In this document: positions 51,190-59,655 of the stretch, in pieces
Position numbering within the stretch: position 1 is the stretch's first letter
Layout of the letters: every line of letters starts with the position of its first letter
From: UBA7239 sp964509075
GTDB lineage: Bacteria > Pseudomonadota > Gammaproteobacteria > Pseudomonadales > UBA7239
NCBI GenBank assembly: GCA_964509075.1
Contig: CAZDWC010000003.1
Coordinates: 62,001 to 126,000 of the forward strand
DNA: 64,000 nt
Reading direction: 5' to 3'
Notes under the pieces: generated by a model
The model's input: only the letters and a program-made list of their open reading frames with translations
The model's database searches: none
What the model was told of the DNA's origin: nothing
Translations under genes and position numbers: made by a program

Positions 51190-52431
51190 ATGACGGAAAG
51201 CCAGACTACAGACCGGCAGCAGATCGCCAGTCCGATCACGGTATTGCTGGTCGACGATGACGCTATGGTGCGTCAGAGTGTGGCGGCTTTTCTGGAAGAC
51301 AGCAGTTTTTCCGTCGTGCAGGCCAGTGACGGTGTTCAGGGTTATGAGCGTTACTGTTCGGTCTTGCCTGATCTGGTGGTGACCGACCTCAAGATGCCGC
51401 GTCTCGATGGCTTGGCCCTGTTGCGCAAAATCACCGAGAGCGAGCATTCCGCGCCGGTTATCGTGATATCCGGTGCGGGCAGTATGCAGGATGTGGTTGA
51501 GGCGTTGCGTCTGGGCGCAGCCGATTATCTTGTCAAACCCATTGTCGATTTCAAGATGCTCGACCACGCCGTTCAAGGCTGTCTGGAGCGTGCACGTCTT
51601 CGTGAACAGAACCGTGTCTACCGAGAAGAGCTGGAAAAAGCCAATCGTGAGTTGCGCGAATATTTGCGGGTGCTGGAACAGGATCAACAGGCCGGTCGTC
51701 AGTTGCAGCTGAAGCTGTTTCCCCAGCAGGATCTGCAGGTCGGCTGCTACCACTTCACTCACCGTATCATCCCCTCGCTTTATCTGAGTGGGGACTTTCT
51801 CGAATATTCGGAAGTGGGCGGTGATCACCTGAGTTTCTACATCGCGGATGTGTCGGGTCACGGTGTCTCCTCGGCTTTTGTCACGGCCCTGCTGCGTCAT
51901 TTTTCCCTGAATGTCTACCGTGAAACCCGGCTGGCTGCGGCACGTGGCGAGGAGGCTCCCTACGCTTCGCCGGCTGCAGTGCTCGCCTATTACAACCGCG
52001 AGTTGCTGGCCGCAGGTATAGACAAGCACGTCACCATGTTCATGGGCGTGCTGGATAGACGTGATAACAGTCTGGTGTACAGCGTGGCAGGCCACTTGCC
52101 CATGCCGATACTGGCCAGTGCAGAGGGTGTGCGCTACCTTGAAGGGAGTGGTATGCCTGTAGGTATCCTGAGAGAGGCGGAGTACCGCAATTACGAATTG
52201 CAGTTGCCGGATGCTTTTACCCTGGCCTTGTGCTCTGACGGTGTACTGGAGATCGTGCCGGTCAAGGGGCTGATCGAGAAAGAGGCTATGCTGTTGGAGT
52301 TGGTTGCGGCCAGTGACCGCACACAGCAAGGTATAGAAGCGCAGGTGAATATGGATGCGGTGGAAGATGCGCCGGATGATATTGCCATCATGACGCTGGT
52401 CAAAACGGCGGGGCCGGCTCTGGGCCCCTGA
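51190..52431 (+). CDS. rssB: Response regulator with PP2C-type phosphatase domain (RssB-like)
   Basis: 413 residues. The receiver domain (about 16-130) has D22-D23 and phospho-acceptor D66 (VVTDLKMPRLDG); a coiled linker (about 140-175: EELEKANRELREYLRVLEQDQ) follows, then a SpoIIE/PP2C phosphatase domain with LSGDFLEY, IADVSGHGVSSAF, LALCSDGVLE and PDDIAIMTL, which keep metal-binding Asp residues. This is the domain order of pseudomonad RssB and similar regulators of anti-sigma antagonists. The STAS gene directly downstream is its likely substrate. Named by architecture, not by demonstrated role. Confidence 0.86.
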   Translation: MTESQTTDRQQIASPITVLLVDDDAMVRQSVAAFLEDSSFSVVQASDGVQGYERYCSVLPDLVVTDLKMPRLDGLALLRKITESEHSAPVIVISGAGSMQDVVEALRLGAADYLVKPIVDFKMLDHAVQGCLERARLREQNRVYREELEKANRELREYLRVLEQDQQAGRQLQLKLFPQQDLQVGCYHFTHRIIPSLYLSGDFLEYSEVGGDHLSFYIADVSGHGVSSAFVTALLRHFSLNVYRETRLAAARGEEAPYASPAAVLAYYNRELLAAGIDKHVTMFMGVLDRRDNSLVYSVAGHLPMPILASAEGVRYLEGSGMPVGILREAEYRNYELQLPDAFTLALCSDGVLEIVPVKGLIEKEAMLLELVAASDRTQQGIEAQVNMDAVEDAPDDIAIMTLVKTAGPALGP

Positions 52432-52458
52432 AACAGTAAATGTAGTAATAGGTGTGAG

Positions 52459-52944
52459 ATGGATGGGCGTGTTTTAGTCGCCGAACACAATGGCACTTAT
52501 GTCCTGAAACTATTGGGCGATGTGCGTTTGACCTTGTGTTCGAGCATTGACCAGTTTGTGGAGCGCATGTTTGCCGCTGTTGCCTGTCAGGCGGTGATTG
52601 TCGATCTGACCGAGGTGGAGGGGCTCGACAGTACTACTTTGGGTCTGTTGGCTAAAATGGCGCTCTTTGTGCGCAAGCAGATGCAAATCAAGCCGATGAT
52701 TGTCACGAGCAATGACAGTATCGTGCGCCTGCTGGACAGCATGGGTTTTGACCAGATATTCAACATGCAACGCAGCTGCACACTGGCGGCAGTGCCGCAG
52801 CAGGAGCTGCCGGCAGAAAGTCTCGACGAAAAAACCGCGCGTGAAAAAGTGCTGCAGGCGCATCAGGTTTTGATGACACTCAACCAGAAAAATCGCGAAA
52901 CCTTCAAGGAACTGGTAGATACCCTTGGCAAGGACTGTGGCTGA
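52459..52944 (+). CDS. STAS-domain anti-sigma antagonist (RssC-like)
   Basis: 161 residues. The STAS domain spans about 1-110, with the phosphorylatable Ser in GLDSTTLGLLAKM (S58). A C-terminal extension (TAREKVLQAHQVLMTLNQKNRETFKELVDTL) is helical and probably interacts with a partner. In the partner-switching model the antagonist is dephosphorylated by the PP2C phosphatase and then binds an anti-sigma factor. It follows the rssB-like gene by 27 bases. No anti-sigma kinase gene is next to it. Confidence 0.83.
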   Translation: MDGRVLVAEHNGTYVLKLLGDVRLTLCSSIDQFVERMFAAVACQAVIVDLTEVEGLDSTTLGLLAKMALFVRKQMQIKPMIVTSNDSIVRLLDSMGFDQIFNMQRSCTLAAVPQQELPAESLDEKTAREKVLQAHQVLMTLNQKNRETFKELVDTLGKDCG

Positions 52945-52956
52945 TTCCTCGCCTTG

Positions 52957-53790
52957 CTATTCCGAGTCGGGCAATCCTTCGACGGGCATTTCCTCCCCCG
53001 GTAACAGCGGCCACAGCGTCTTGTGTTTTGGCTGGGCCTCGGCAGCAGGTCGCCCGTTGGTGTAGTAGTAAAGCGCAATCGAGCGTCGCGCACGACCGGG
53101 TGGGCAGGTGAGAGGGTGCGGGTGCCCGTGCCAGGTATCACTGCCGGTGCTGAAAATCACGCAGCGTCGCGCAATGGGCAGTACACGTTTCTGGCAGCTT
53201 GTCAGTGCGCGATCCCACAGCTCCAGGTGCCCGCCATACTCCTCCTGCCAATCTTCATTGAGATACAGCAGCAAGTTGATGCGCCGGTCCAGATCGTAGA
53301 AGCGGTGCTTGTTGAAATCGGCGTGGATGCGCAGCAGGCCGCCCGGCAGGGTCTGGTGGGTGCCGCCGCCCAGCAGGCGTGGGTCTGGTAGCAGATTCTG
53401 GATGCCGGTCAGCCGTTCCAGAAACAGCATGAAGGGTTGCGATTGCAGCTCCCAGATCATGTGACGAACAAAGGGATGAAATGCCTGCTCGTTGCGGATG
53501 CCAAGCTTGTTGAGCTGCGCTGGCAGGCGCTTGTGCTCGCGGTCTACATAATCGGTGTTGTCGCGCGCTTGCAAATCAGGGTCGGCAGGCGGAAAGCCGG
53601 CTTGCAGGCGTTGTGAAATGTCATCGGTGACAAAGTCGTCGATGACAATATGCGGGAAGGGCTGTGCTGCGCGGTAGCCCGGCGCCTTGCGCACAGCAAA
53701 ATCCATCAGCATGGTGTGATCAAAAATATATTCGCCAGCCTGGCCCTGAAATTCCGGGTTTATATAAGGACACATTGTTGTTTTGCTCAT
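52957..53790 (-). CDS. 2-oxoglutarate/Fe(II)-dependent oxygenase (prolyl-4-hydroxylase-like)
   Basis: 277 residues. The Fe(II) ligands are visible: H156 and D158 in LRIHADFN, and H221 in TWHGHPHP, with a basic residue in RARRSIALYYYTNG that would hold 2-oxoglutarate. The N-terminal part (FPHIVIDDFVTDDISQRLQAGFP) is typical of small bacterial P4H-like enzymes. The substrate is unknown; some relatives hydroxylate proteins, others act on sugars or lipids. It converges with the STAS gene and is divergent from the MoxR gene. Confidence 0.78.
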   Translation of the reverse strand: MSKTTMCPYINPEFQGQAGEYIFDHTMLMDFAVRKAPGYRAAQPFPHIVIDDFVTDDISQRLQAGFPPADPDLQARDNTDYVDREHKRLPAQLNKLGIRNEQAFHPFVRHMIWELQSQPFMLFLERLTGIQNLLPDPRLLGGGTHQTLPGGLLRIHADFNKHRFYDLDRRINLLLYLNEDWQEEYGGHLELWDRALTSCQKRVLPIARRCVIFSTGSDTWHGHPHPLTCPPGRARRSIALYYYTNGRPAAEAQPKHKTLWPLLPGEEMPVEGLPDSE

Positions 53791-53961
53791 ACCACTATGC
53801 CCTGCATGCTAGCATTGCCGCTTTCGCTGCCACAAGGCGCCCGGCATGACATGCGTCAACGCTGTCTTCCCGGCCTGTTGCTGCCGAGCTGTGACAACTG
53901 CGGATTGTTGCCGGGCTTGTGCTCGGCAAGACTGCGCCACCGGATCGTGAGGTAGAGTTCC

Positions 53962-54807
53962 ATGAAATTTGCAGGCACCGACAAATATGTGGCCACCAGT
54001 GATTTGCAGATGGCTGTCAATGCCGCTGTTACCTTGCAGCGGCCGCTGCTGATCAAGGGTGAGCCCGGCACCGGCAAGACCCTGCTGGCGGAGGAGGTAG
54101 CCAGTGCACTGGGCAAGCGCCTGATCCAGTGGCATATCAAGTCAACCACCAAGGCCCAGCAGGGCTTGTATGAATACGATGCGGTATCGCGTCTGCGCGA
54201 TTCGCAGTTGGGTGATGATCGTGTGCACGACATCCGCAACTACATCAAGCGCGGCAAGTTGTGGGATGCTTTTGATGCCGATGAGCAGGTGGTGTTGCTG
54301 ATCGACGAAATCGACAAGGCAGATATCGAATTCCCCAATGACCTGTTGGTGGAAATCGATAAAATGGAGTTTTTTGTTTATGAAACCGGCGAAACGGTAA
54401 AGGCCAAAATTCGTCCGATTGTCATTATCACCAGCAACAATGAAAAGGAATTGCCGGATGCCTTCCTGCGCCGCTGCTTTTTTCACTTCATCAATTTTCC
54501 GGATCGTGCGACGATGGAGCAGATCGTCAGCGTGCATTACCCGACGATCCAGCATGATCTGGTGAAAGATGCGCTCGATGTGTTTTTTGATGTGCGCAAG
54601 ATTCCCGGCCTGAAAAAGAAACCTTCCACGTCCGAGTTGATTGACTGGCTCAAGTTGTTGATGGCGGACAATATTCCGGATGAAATCCTGAAAAATCGCG
54701 ACGCCACCAAGGCGATTCCGCCACTGTATGGTGCGTTGCTGAAAAACGAGCAGGATGTGCACATGCTGGAGCGACTCGCGTTCATGGCACGTCGTGAAGG
54801 CCGTTGA
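53962..54807 (+). CDS. MoxR-family AAA+ ATPase
   Basis: 281 residues. Walker A LIKGEPGTGKTLLAEEVA, Walker B VVLLIDEIDKADIEF, sensor I IVIITSNNEKELPDAFLRRCFFHFINFP. This subgroup usually acts with a von Willebrand A (CoxE-like) partner to remodel or assemble protein complexes. Here the downstream gene is cysZ, not a VWA gene. GAGGTAGAG precedes the ATG. The overlap or near-overlap with cysZ suggests joint transcription. Confidence 0.88.
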   Translation: MKFAGTDKYVATSDLQMAVNAAVTLQRPLLIKGEPGTGKTLLAEEVASALGKRLIQWHIKSTTKAQQGLYEYDAVSRLRDSQLGDDRVHDIRNYIKRGKLWDAFDADEQVVLLIDEIDKADIEFPNDLLVEIDKMEFFVYETGETVKAKIRPIVIITSNNEKELPDAFLRRCFFHFINFPDRATMEQIVSVHYPTIQHDLVKDALDVFFDVRKIPGLKKKPSTSELIDWLKLLMADNIPDEILKNRDATKAIPPLYGALLKNEQDVHMLERLAFMARREGR

Positions 54808-54824
54808 GTGCTAGGCAGGTATTT

Positions 54825-55556
54825 GTGACGGGCAGTAGTAGTCTTGATTATCTGCGCGAAGGTTTTCGCCTGATCTGGCATCCGGAATTACGTGCCTATG
54901 TGCTGATTCCGCTGCTGATCAACAGCTTGTTTTTTGGTGGCCTGTTTGTACTGACGCTGCATGAAATTGCCTTGGGCATCCGGATGGCGGTGGACTGGTT
55001 GCCGGACTGGCTGGATTGGCTGAGCTGGTTGATGTGGCCGCTGGCGGTGTTGCTGGTGTTGTTGATTGTCATGTACACCTTCAGCAGTTTTGCCAATTTG
55101 TTGGCAGCGCCTTTTAATGGCTTGCTGGCGGAGAAGGCAGAAGAATTACTGACAGGGCAGGCAGTAAACAACAAGGAAACTGTCTGGGGTGCCCTGAAGC
55201 AGTCGCCGCGCACTTTCGTGAAAGAATTGCACAAGCTTGGCTTTCAGTTGCGCTGGTTGTTGCCCTTGCTGATCATTTCATTCATTCCAGTCGTGAATCT
55301 TGTTGCTCCTGTGTTGTGGTTCCTGTTCAGCGCCTGGATGACTGCCGTCGAATATTGTGATTACCCGATGGATAACCACCGCATTGCCTTTGTTGATGTG
55401 CGCAGGCGCTTGTCGGCACGCCGCTGGAAGAGTCTTGGTTTTGGCGGGCTGGTGACGCTAGGCAACATGGTGCCCTTGCTCAACCTGCTGCTGATGCCGG
55501 CAGCAGTTTGCGCAGCTACGCTGTTCTGGGTAGAGCAGCTGCGCGACGCCGAGTGA
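54825..55556 (+). CDS. cysZ: Sulfate transporter CysZ (EI24 family)
   Basis: 243 residues, four or more hydrophobic segments (LIPLLINSLFFGGLFVLTL, LMWPLAVLLVLLIVMYTF, LPLLIISFIPVVNLVAPVLWF, MVPLLNLLLMPAAVCAATLFW) and the conserved FRLIWHPELRAYVLIPLLIN start and YSSFANLLAAPFNGLLAEK-type core. It imports sulfate across the inner membrane for cysteine synthesis. A TTG start at 54804 overlapping the MoxR gene is possible; the GTG at 54825 has AGGCAGG at a good distance. The siroheme synthase gene also belongs to sulfur assimilation, but lies 3 kb away. Confidence 0.85.
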   Translation: MTGSSSLDYLREGFRLIWHPELRAYVLIPLLINSLFFGGLFVLTLHEIALGIRMAVDWLPDWLDWLSWLMWPLAVLLVLLIVMYTFSSFANLLAAPFNGLLAEKAEELLTGQAVNNKETVWGALKQSPRTFVKELHKLGFQLRWLLPLLIISFIPVVNLVAPVLWFLFSAWMTAVEYCDYPMDNHRIAFVDVRRRLSARRWKSLGFGGLVTLGNMVPLLNLLLMPAAVCAATLFWVEQLRDAE

Positions 55557-55562
55557 ACGCGC

Positions 55563-55814
55563 TCACATCATCTCGTGGCAGGCGGCCATCATCTCCTCGC
55601 AGGCCTGTCTGACTTCCGCATTGTCTTGTGCCTTGTCGCAGGCTGCCTTGAGCTTTTCCATGGAGGTTTGATGACGCTTGTGCTGTTCGGCAGCCACTTC
55701 ACGTCCCTGCTCCTTTTCCTGGCGGGCGGTTTCTATGGCTTGCCAGTTAGGGCCGGCATGGGCAAGTGAGGTGGCAAGCAGCAGGGCACAGGCTGGCAGA
55801 ATGGCTAGTTTCAC
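55563..55814 (-). CDS. Small periplasmic helical protein (83 aa)
   Basis: 83 residues. Signal peptide (KLAILPACALLLATSLAHA, cleavage A-G), then a mature part of about 63 charged helical residues with Gln/Glu/Lys-rich sequence and three Cys (KAACDKAQ, QACEEMMAACHEMM). Upstream in-frame starts would add 37 residues that do not look coding; GGAG lies seven bases before the GTG at 55814. I do not recognise the family. It converges with cysZ, six bases from its stop, and is divergent from topA. Confidence 0.6.
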   Translation of the reverse strand: MKLAILPACALLLATSLAHAGPNWQAIETARQEKEQGREVAAEQHKRHQTSMEKLKAACDKAQDNAEVRQACEEMMAACHEMM

Positions 55815-55993
55815 GTCTATTCTCCGGTAAAGGTGGTGCGGGCGGCCATTGTACACAGTAGGCATTTGCTGTTGTCCGGGATTTTTAGCTTGACCGCTCG
55901 AGTCTTCCCTCTTATATATTCCCACCCTCTGCGCAGCGCCTGCTTCCAGGCCCTGCAGATCGGCAGCACGTTTTCGGGTATCCAGAAGGCATT

Positions 55994-58699
55994 ATGGGCA
56001 AATCCCTCGTTATCGTAGAGTCTCCGGCCAAGGCCAAGACCATCAACAAGTATCTCGGTAGTGATTTCATTGTGAAGTCCTCCATCGGCCACATTCGCGA
56101 TCTGCCTGCCGGTGGCGGCAAGGAGATCGACACCAAGGCCCGTGCTGAACAGGCGGCGAAAACCCGCAAGATGTCGGCGGAAGAGAAGGCGGCGCACCGG
56201 GCGCAAAAGGCTCGCGAGCAACTGGTGACCCGTATGGGTGTTGATCCGGAAAATGGCTGGAAGGCGCGCTATGAAATCTTGCCCGGCAAGGAAAAGGTCA
56301 TTGAAGAGCTGCGCAAGCTGGCCAAACAGGCGGACACCGTCTATCTCGCAACCGACTTGGATAGAGAGGGAGAGGCCATTGCCTGGCACTTGAGCGAGGC
56401 CATTGGCGGTGACAAATCGAAGTATCAGCGTGTGGTGTTTAACGAGATCACCAAAAAAGCCATTCAGGAGGCTTTTGCCAAGCCCGGTCAGGTGGATATT
56501 GATCGTGTGAATGCCCAACAGGCGCGTCGCTTTCTCGATCGCGTTGTGGGATTCATGGTGTCGCCACTGCTGTGGGAAAAGGTGGCGCGCGGTCTTTCAG
56601 CCGGCCGCGTGCAGTCGGTTGCGGTGCGTCTGGTAGTGGAGCGCGAGCGCGAGATCCGCGCTTTTGTGCCGGAAGAGTTCTGGCAGATTCATGCCGATCT
56701 CAACACGCCGGCCGGTACGCCAGTGGTGTTTGAAGTTGCCAAACAGGGTGAGGCCAATTTTCGCCCGGTCAACGAACAACAGGCGATGGCTGCTGTTGCC
56801 GCTTTGCAAAAAGCCGCATACAAAATCGTCAACCGCGAAGACAAGCCCACACAATCCAAACCGTCTGCGCCATTTATTACCTCCACACTGCAACAGGCGG
56901 CGAGCACGCGTCTGGGGTTCAGCGTAAAAAAAACCATGATGCTGGCGCAGCGTTTGTATGAGGCCGGTTTTATTACTTACATGCGTACGGACTCGACTAA
57001 TTTGTCCGCCGATGCAGTTGCAGCCTGTCGTGATTTCATCAGCAAGAACTATGGCGAAAAATATCTGCCGAACAAGCCGAATGTGTATTCCAGCAAGGAA
57101 GGTGCGCAGGAGGCACACGAAGCAATTCGTCCGTCTGACGTGCAATTGCATCCAAATAAGATTTCTGGTGTCGAGCGTGATGCGGAGCGTTTGTACGGTT
57201 TGATATGGCAGCAGTTTGTCGCCTGCCAGATGATGCCGGCGCAATACACCAGTACCCGAGTCGATGTGCAGGCTGGCGAATTCGAACTGCGCGCGCGCGG
57301 TCGGGTGATGTTGTTCGACGGCTACACCAAGGTGATGCCGCAGCCGAGCAAGAAAGACAGCGACGAAGACAATATTCTTCCCGATATGAAGGTGGGTGAC
57401 ACGCTGGCGTTGCAGAAACTCGATCCCAGCCAGCATTTCACCAGTCCGCCGGCGCGTTTTACCGAGGCGAGCCTGGTCAAGGAGCTGGAAAAGCGCGGTA
57501 TAGGGCGTCCGTCTACCTATGCGGCGATCATTTCCACGATTCAGGATCGCGGCTATGTGAAACTGGAAAAGCGCCGTTTGTATGCCGAGAAAATGGGCGA
57601 TATTGTCACCGAGCGTCTGACGGAATCTTTCAGCGACCTGATGGATTACAGCTTCACCGCCAACATGGAAGAATCACTGGATGAAGTGGCTGAAGGCCAC
57701 AAGCGCTGGACAAAAGTGCTTGATGACTTTTACAGTGATTTTCGCAAGAAGCTGGAAAAGGCACAGGGCGAAAAAGGTGGCATGCGTGCCAATGATCCCA
57801 CGGAAACTGATATCGATTGCCCGAGTTGTGGCCGCAAGATGCAGATCCGCACCGGCAGCACCGGTGTGTTTCTCGGTTGTTCCGGCTATGCGCTGCCGCC
57901 CAAGGAGCGCTGCAAGACCACCATCAACCTGATTCCCGGTGACGAGATTGCCGACGACGATGATGCAGAGGTGCAGCAGCTGCGCCACAAGCATCGCTGC
58001 CAGAAATGCAACACGGCGATGAATGTCTATTTGCTGGATGAAAAGCGTAAGTTACATATTTGCGGTAACAATCCGGATTGTGATGGCTATGAAATTGAAG
58101 TTGGCCAGTACAAGCTGAAAGGTTACGAAGGTCCTCTGCTGGAATGCGACAAGTGCGGTGCCGATATGCAGTTGAAGACCGGGCGCTTCGGCAAGTATTT
58201 TGGCTGTACCAACAGCGACTGCAAGAACACGCGCAAACTCCTGCGCAGTGGTGAAGCCGCGCCGCCTAAAATGGATGTCGTGAAAATGGAAGAGCTGCGT
58301 TGCGAGAAAGTGGATGATTTCTATCTGCTGCGTGATGGTGCTTCCGGCCTGTTTCTCGCCGCGAGTCAGTTCCCCAAACACCGCGAAACCCGCGCGCCGC
58401 TGGTGATGGAATTGTTGCCGCACAAGCATGAAATCGATCCGAAATATGAATTCCTTTTCAGTGCGCCGCAACAGGATCCGGATGGCAATCCGGCCATTGT
58501 TCGTTTCAGTCGCAAGTCCAAGCAGCAATATGTGCAGACGGAAATTGAAGGCAAGCCTACCGGCTGGCGCGCGTTTTACAGCGATGGCAAGTGGGTGCAG
58601 GGCAAGGGGGCTGGCGATGATGACGAATCGCCGCGTGTGCGCAAGGTGGCGGCTTCCAAATCTTCTGCGAAAAAGCCTGCAGGCAGGCGGAAATCCTGA
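55994..58699 (+). CDS. topA: DNA topoisomerase I (TopA)
   Basis: 901 residues. The Toprim domain begins GKSLVIVESPAKAKTINKYLGS with YLATDLDREGEAIAWHL; the catalytic Tyr329 lies in AGFITYMRTDSTNLS. Three C-terminal zinc-ribbon modules follow: CPSCGRKMQ, HRCQKCNTAMN and LECDKCGADMQ, each with a second Cys pair or cluster. A basic tail (KKPAGRRKS) ends it. It relaxes negative supercoils. AGAAGGCATT precedes the ATG. The siroheme synthase gene follows after 34 bases. Confidence 0.96.
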   Translation: MGKSLVIVESPAKAKTINKYLGSDFIVKSSIGHIRDLPAGGGKEIDTKARAEQAAKTRKMSAEEKAAHRAQKAREQLVTRMGVDPENGWKARYEILPGKEKVIEELRKLAKQADTVYLATDLDREGEAIAWHLSEAIGGDKSKYQRVVFNEITKKAIQEAFAKPGQVDIDRVNAQQARRFLDRVVGFMVSPLLWEKVARGLSAGRVQSVAVRLVVEREREIRAFVPEEFWQIHADLNTPAGTPVVFEVAKQGEANFRPVNEQQAMAAVAALQKAAYKIVNREDKPTQSKPSAPFITSTLQQAASTRLGFSVKKTMMLAQRLYEAGFITYMRTDSTNLSADAVAACRDFISKNYGEKYLPNKPNVYSSKEGAQEAHEAIRPSDVQLHPNKISGVERDAERLYGLIWQQFVACQMMPAQYTSTRVDVQAGEFELRARGRVMLFDGYTKVMPQPSKKDSDEDNILPDMKVGDTLALQKLDPSQHFTSPPARFTEASLVKELEKRGIGRPSTYAAIISTIQDRGYVKLEKRRLYAEKMGDIVTERLTESFSDLMDYSFTANMEESLDEVAEGHKRWTKVLDDFYSDFRKKLEKAQGEKGGMRANDPTETDIDCPSCGRKMQIRTGSTGVFLGCSGYALPPKERCKTTINLIPGDEIADDDDAEVQQLRHKHRCQKCNTAMNVYLLDEKRKLHICGNNPDCDGYEIEVGQYKLKGYEGPLLECDKCGADMQLKTGRFGKYFGCTNSDCKNTRKLLRSGEAAPPKMDVVKMEELRCEKVDDFYLLRDGASGLFLAASQFPKHRETRAPLVMELLPHKHEIDPKYEFLFSAPQQDPDGNPAIVRFSRKSKQQYVQTEIEGKPTGWRAFYSDGKWVQGKGAGDDDESPRVRKVAASKSSAKKPAGRRKS

Positions 58700-58733
58700 G
58701 ACAAGGGCAAATAAAGCCGACAGAGGGTGACTC

Positions 58734-59651
58734 ATGAAATCACTGCCGGTGTTTCTGGATGTTCATCAGAAAACTTGCCTGCTGGTTGGTGAGGGTGAAG
58801 TCGCAGAACGCAAGCGGCGACTGCTGTTGAAAGCCGGTGCCCTTGTTCGTCATCTCCCAACGGGTTTTGTTGAAGCTGATCTGGATGGTGTGATGCTGGT
58901 TGTTGCAGCCAGCAGTGATGATGCTCTCAATGCCCTTGTGTCCAGTTTTGCGCAGGCGCGCAATGTTCCTGTGAACGTGGTTGATCGGCCGGCATTGTGT
59001 ACGTTCATTTTCCCCGCCATTGTTGAGCGCGGTGATATTACGGTAGCTGTTTCCAGTGGCGGCGTCGCGCCTGTACTCACGCGCCTGCTGCGTGCTCGGC
59101 TTGAAACTTTTCTGCCAGGTACACTGACAGATTTTGTGGCGCGTGTGGCCGCGTTGCGTGTCGAAATCAAACAGCGGATTCCTGACGCGCGGCTGCGTTT
59201 GCGCTTCTGGGATCGTCTGCTGCAAGATCAGTTGATTGGTGCTGCGGGTAATCTGGAAGAGATCTTTTCGGAGACAAAACTGCAGCAGGTAATCCACGGT
59301 TTTTCTTCGACCAGTACACAGGGCAGCCTTGCTGTTGTGGGTGCAGGCCCCGGTGATCCTGATTTACTTACCTTCAAGGCATTGCGTTGTCTGCAGGCTT
59401 GTGATGTTCTGGTGTTTGATGAGCGAGTCGATGCGCGTATCGTGTCGTTGGCGCGCCGTGATGCATTGCAAATATGCGTACAACACGCAGCGTCGGTTGC
59501 GGATTTGCTGGTGAAGCATGCGCAGGCGGAAAATGTTGTCTATCTGTTGGCGGGTGATCCTGGCTCCTATCGGGATCTGTCTGCCGTGATGATGGCTGTT
59601 GCTGCGGAAGAAATTCCTGTGCAATGCGTGCCGGCGGTGGCAGGTGGATAA
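58734..59651 (+). CDS. cysG: Siroheme synthase, N-terminal (dehydrogenase/ferrochelatase) with truncated methyltransferase domain
   Basis: 305 residues against about 457 for full CysG. The N-terminal precorrin-2 dehydrogenase/ferrochelatase module is intact: VGEGEVAERKRRLLLKAGA (NAD-binding), Asp in NVVDRPALCTF, and VSSGGVAPVLTRLLR. A SUMT-like domain begins at about 200 (VVGAGPGDPDLLTFKALRCLQ) but ends at VPAVAGG. It would be cut after the first subdomain, and the conserved RLKGGDPF-GRGGEE is replaced by LLAGDPGSYRDLS. It may therefore make siroheme only from precorrin-2 provided by another SUMT. The next gene starts 4 bases on, and no missing part is found in other frames. Confidence 0.82.
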   Translation: MKSLPVFLDVHQKTCLLVGEGEVAERKRRLLLKAGALVRHLPTGFVEADLDGVMLVVAASSDDALNALVSSFAQARNVPVNVVDRPALCTFIFPAIVERGDITVAVSSGGVAPVLTRLLRARLETFLPGTLTDFVARVAALRVEIKQRIPDARLRLRFWDRLLQDQLIGAAGNLEEIFSETKLQQVIHGFSSTSTQGSLAVVGAGPGDPDLLTFKALRCLQACDVLVFDERVDARIVSLARRDALQICVQHAASVADLLVKHAQAENVVYLLAGDPGSYRDLSAVMMAVAAEEIPVQCVPAVAGG

Positions 59652-59655
59652 GTAT

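Noticed and set aside
51130..52329. 399-residue antisense frame opposite the RssB-like gene
   Set aside because: The plus-strand frame has complete receiver and PP2C motifs; the minus-strand frame shows none and is a codon-bias shadow.
59599..59655. Upstream start for the GT-C-like protein overlapping cysG
   Set aside because: The longer form overlaps the cysG frame and lacks a ribosome-binding site, while AGGTGG precedes the ATG at 59656.
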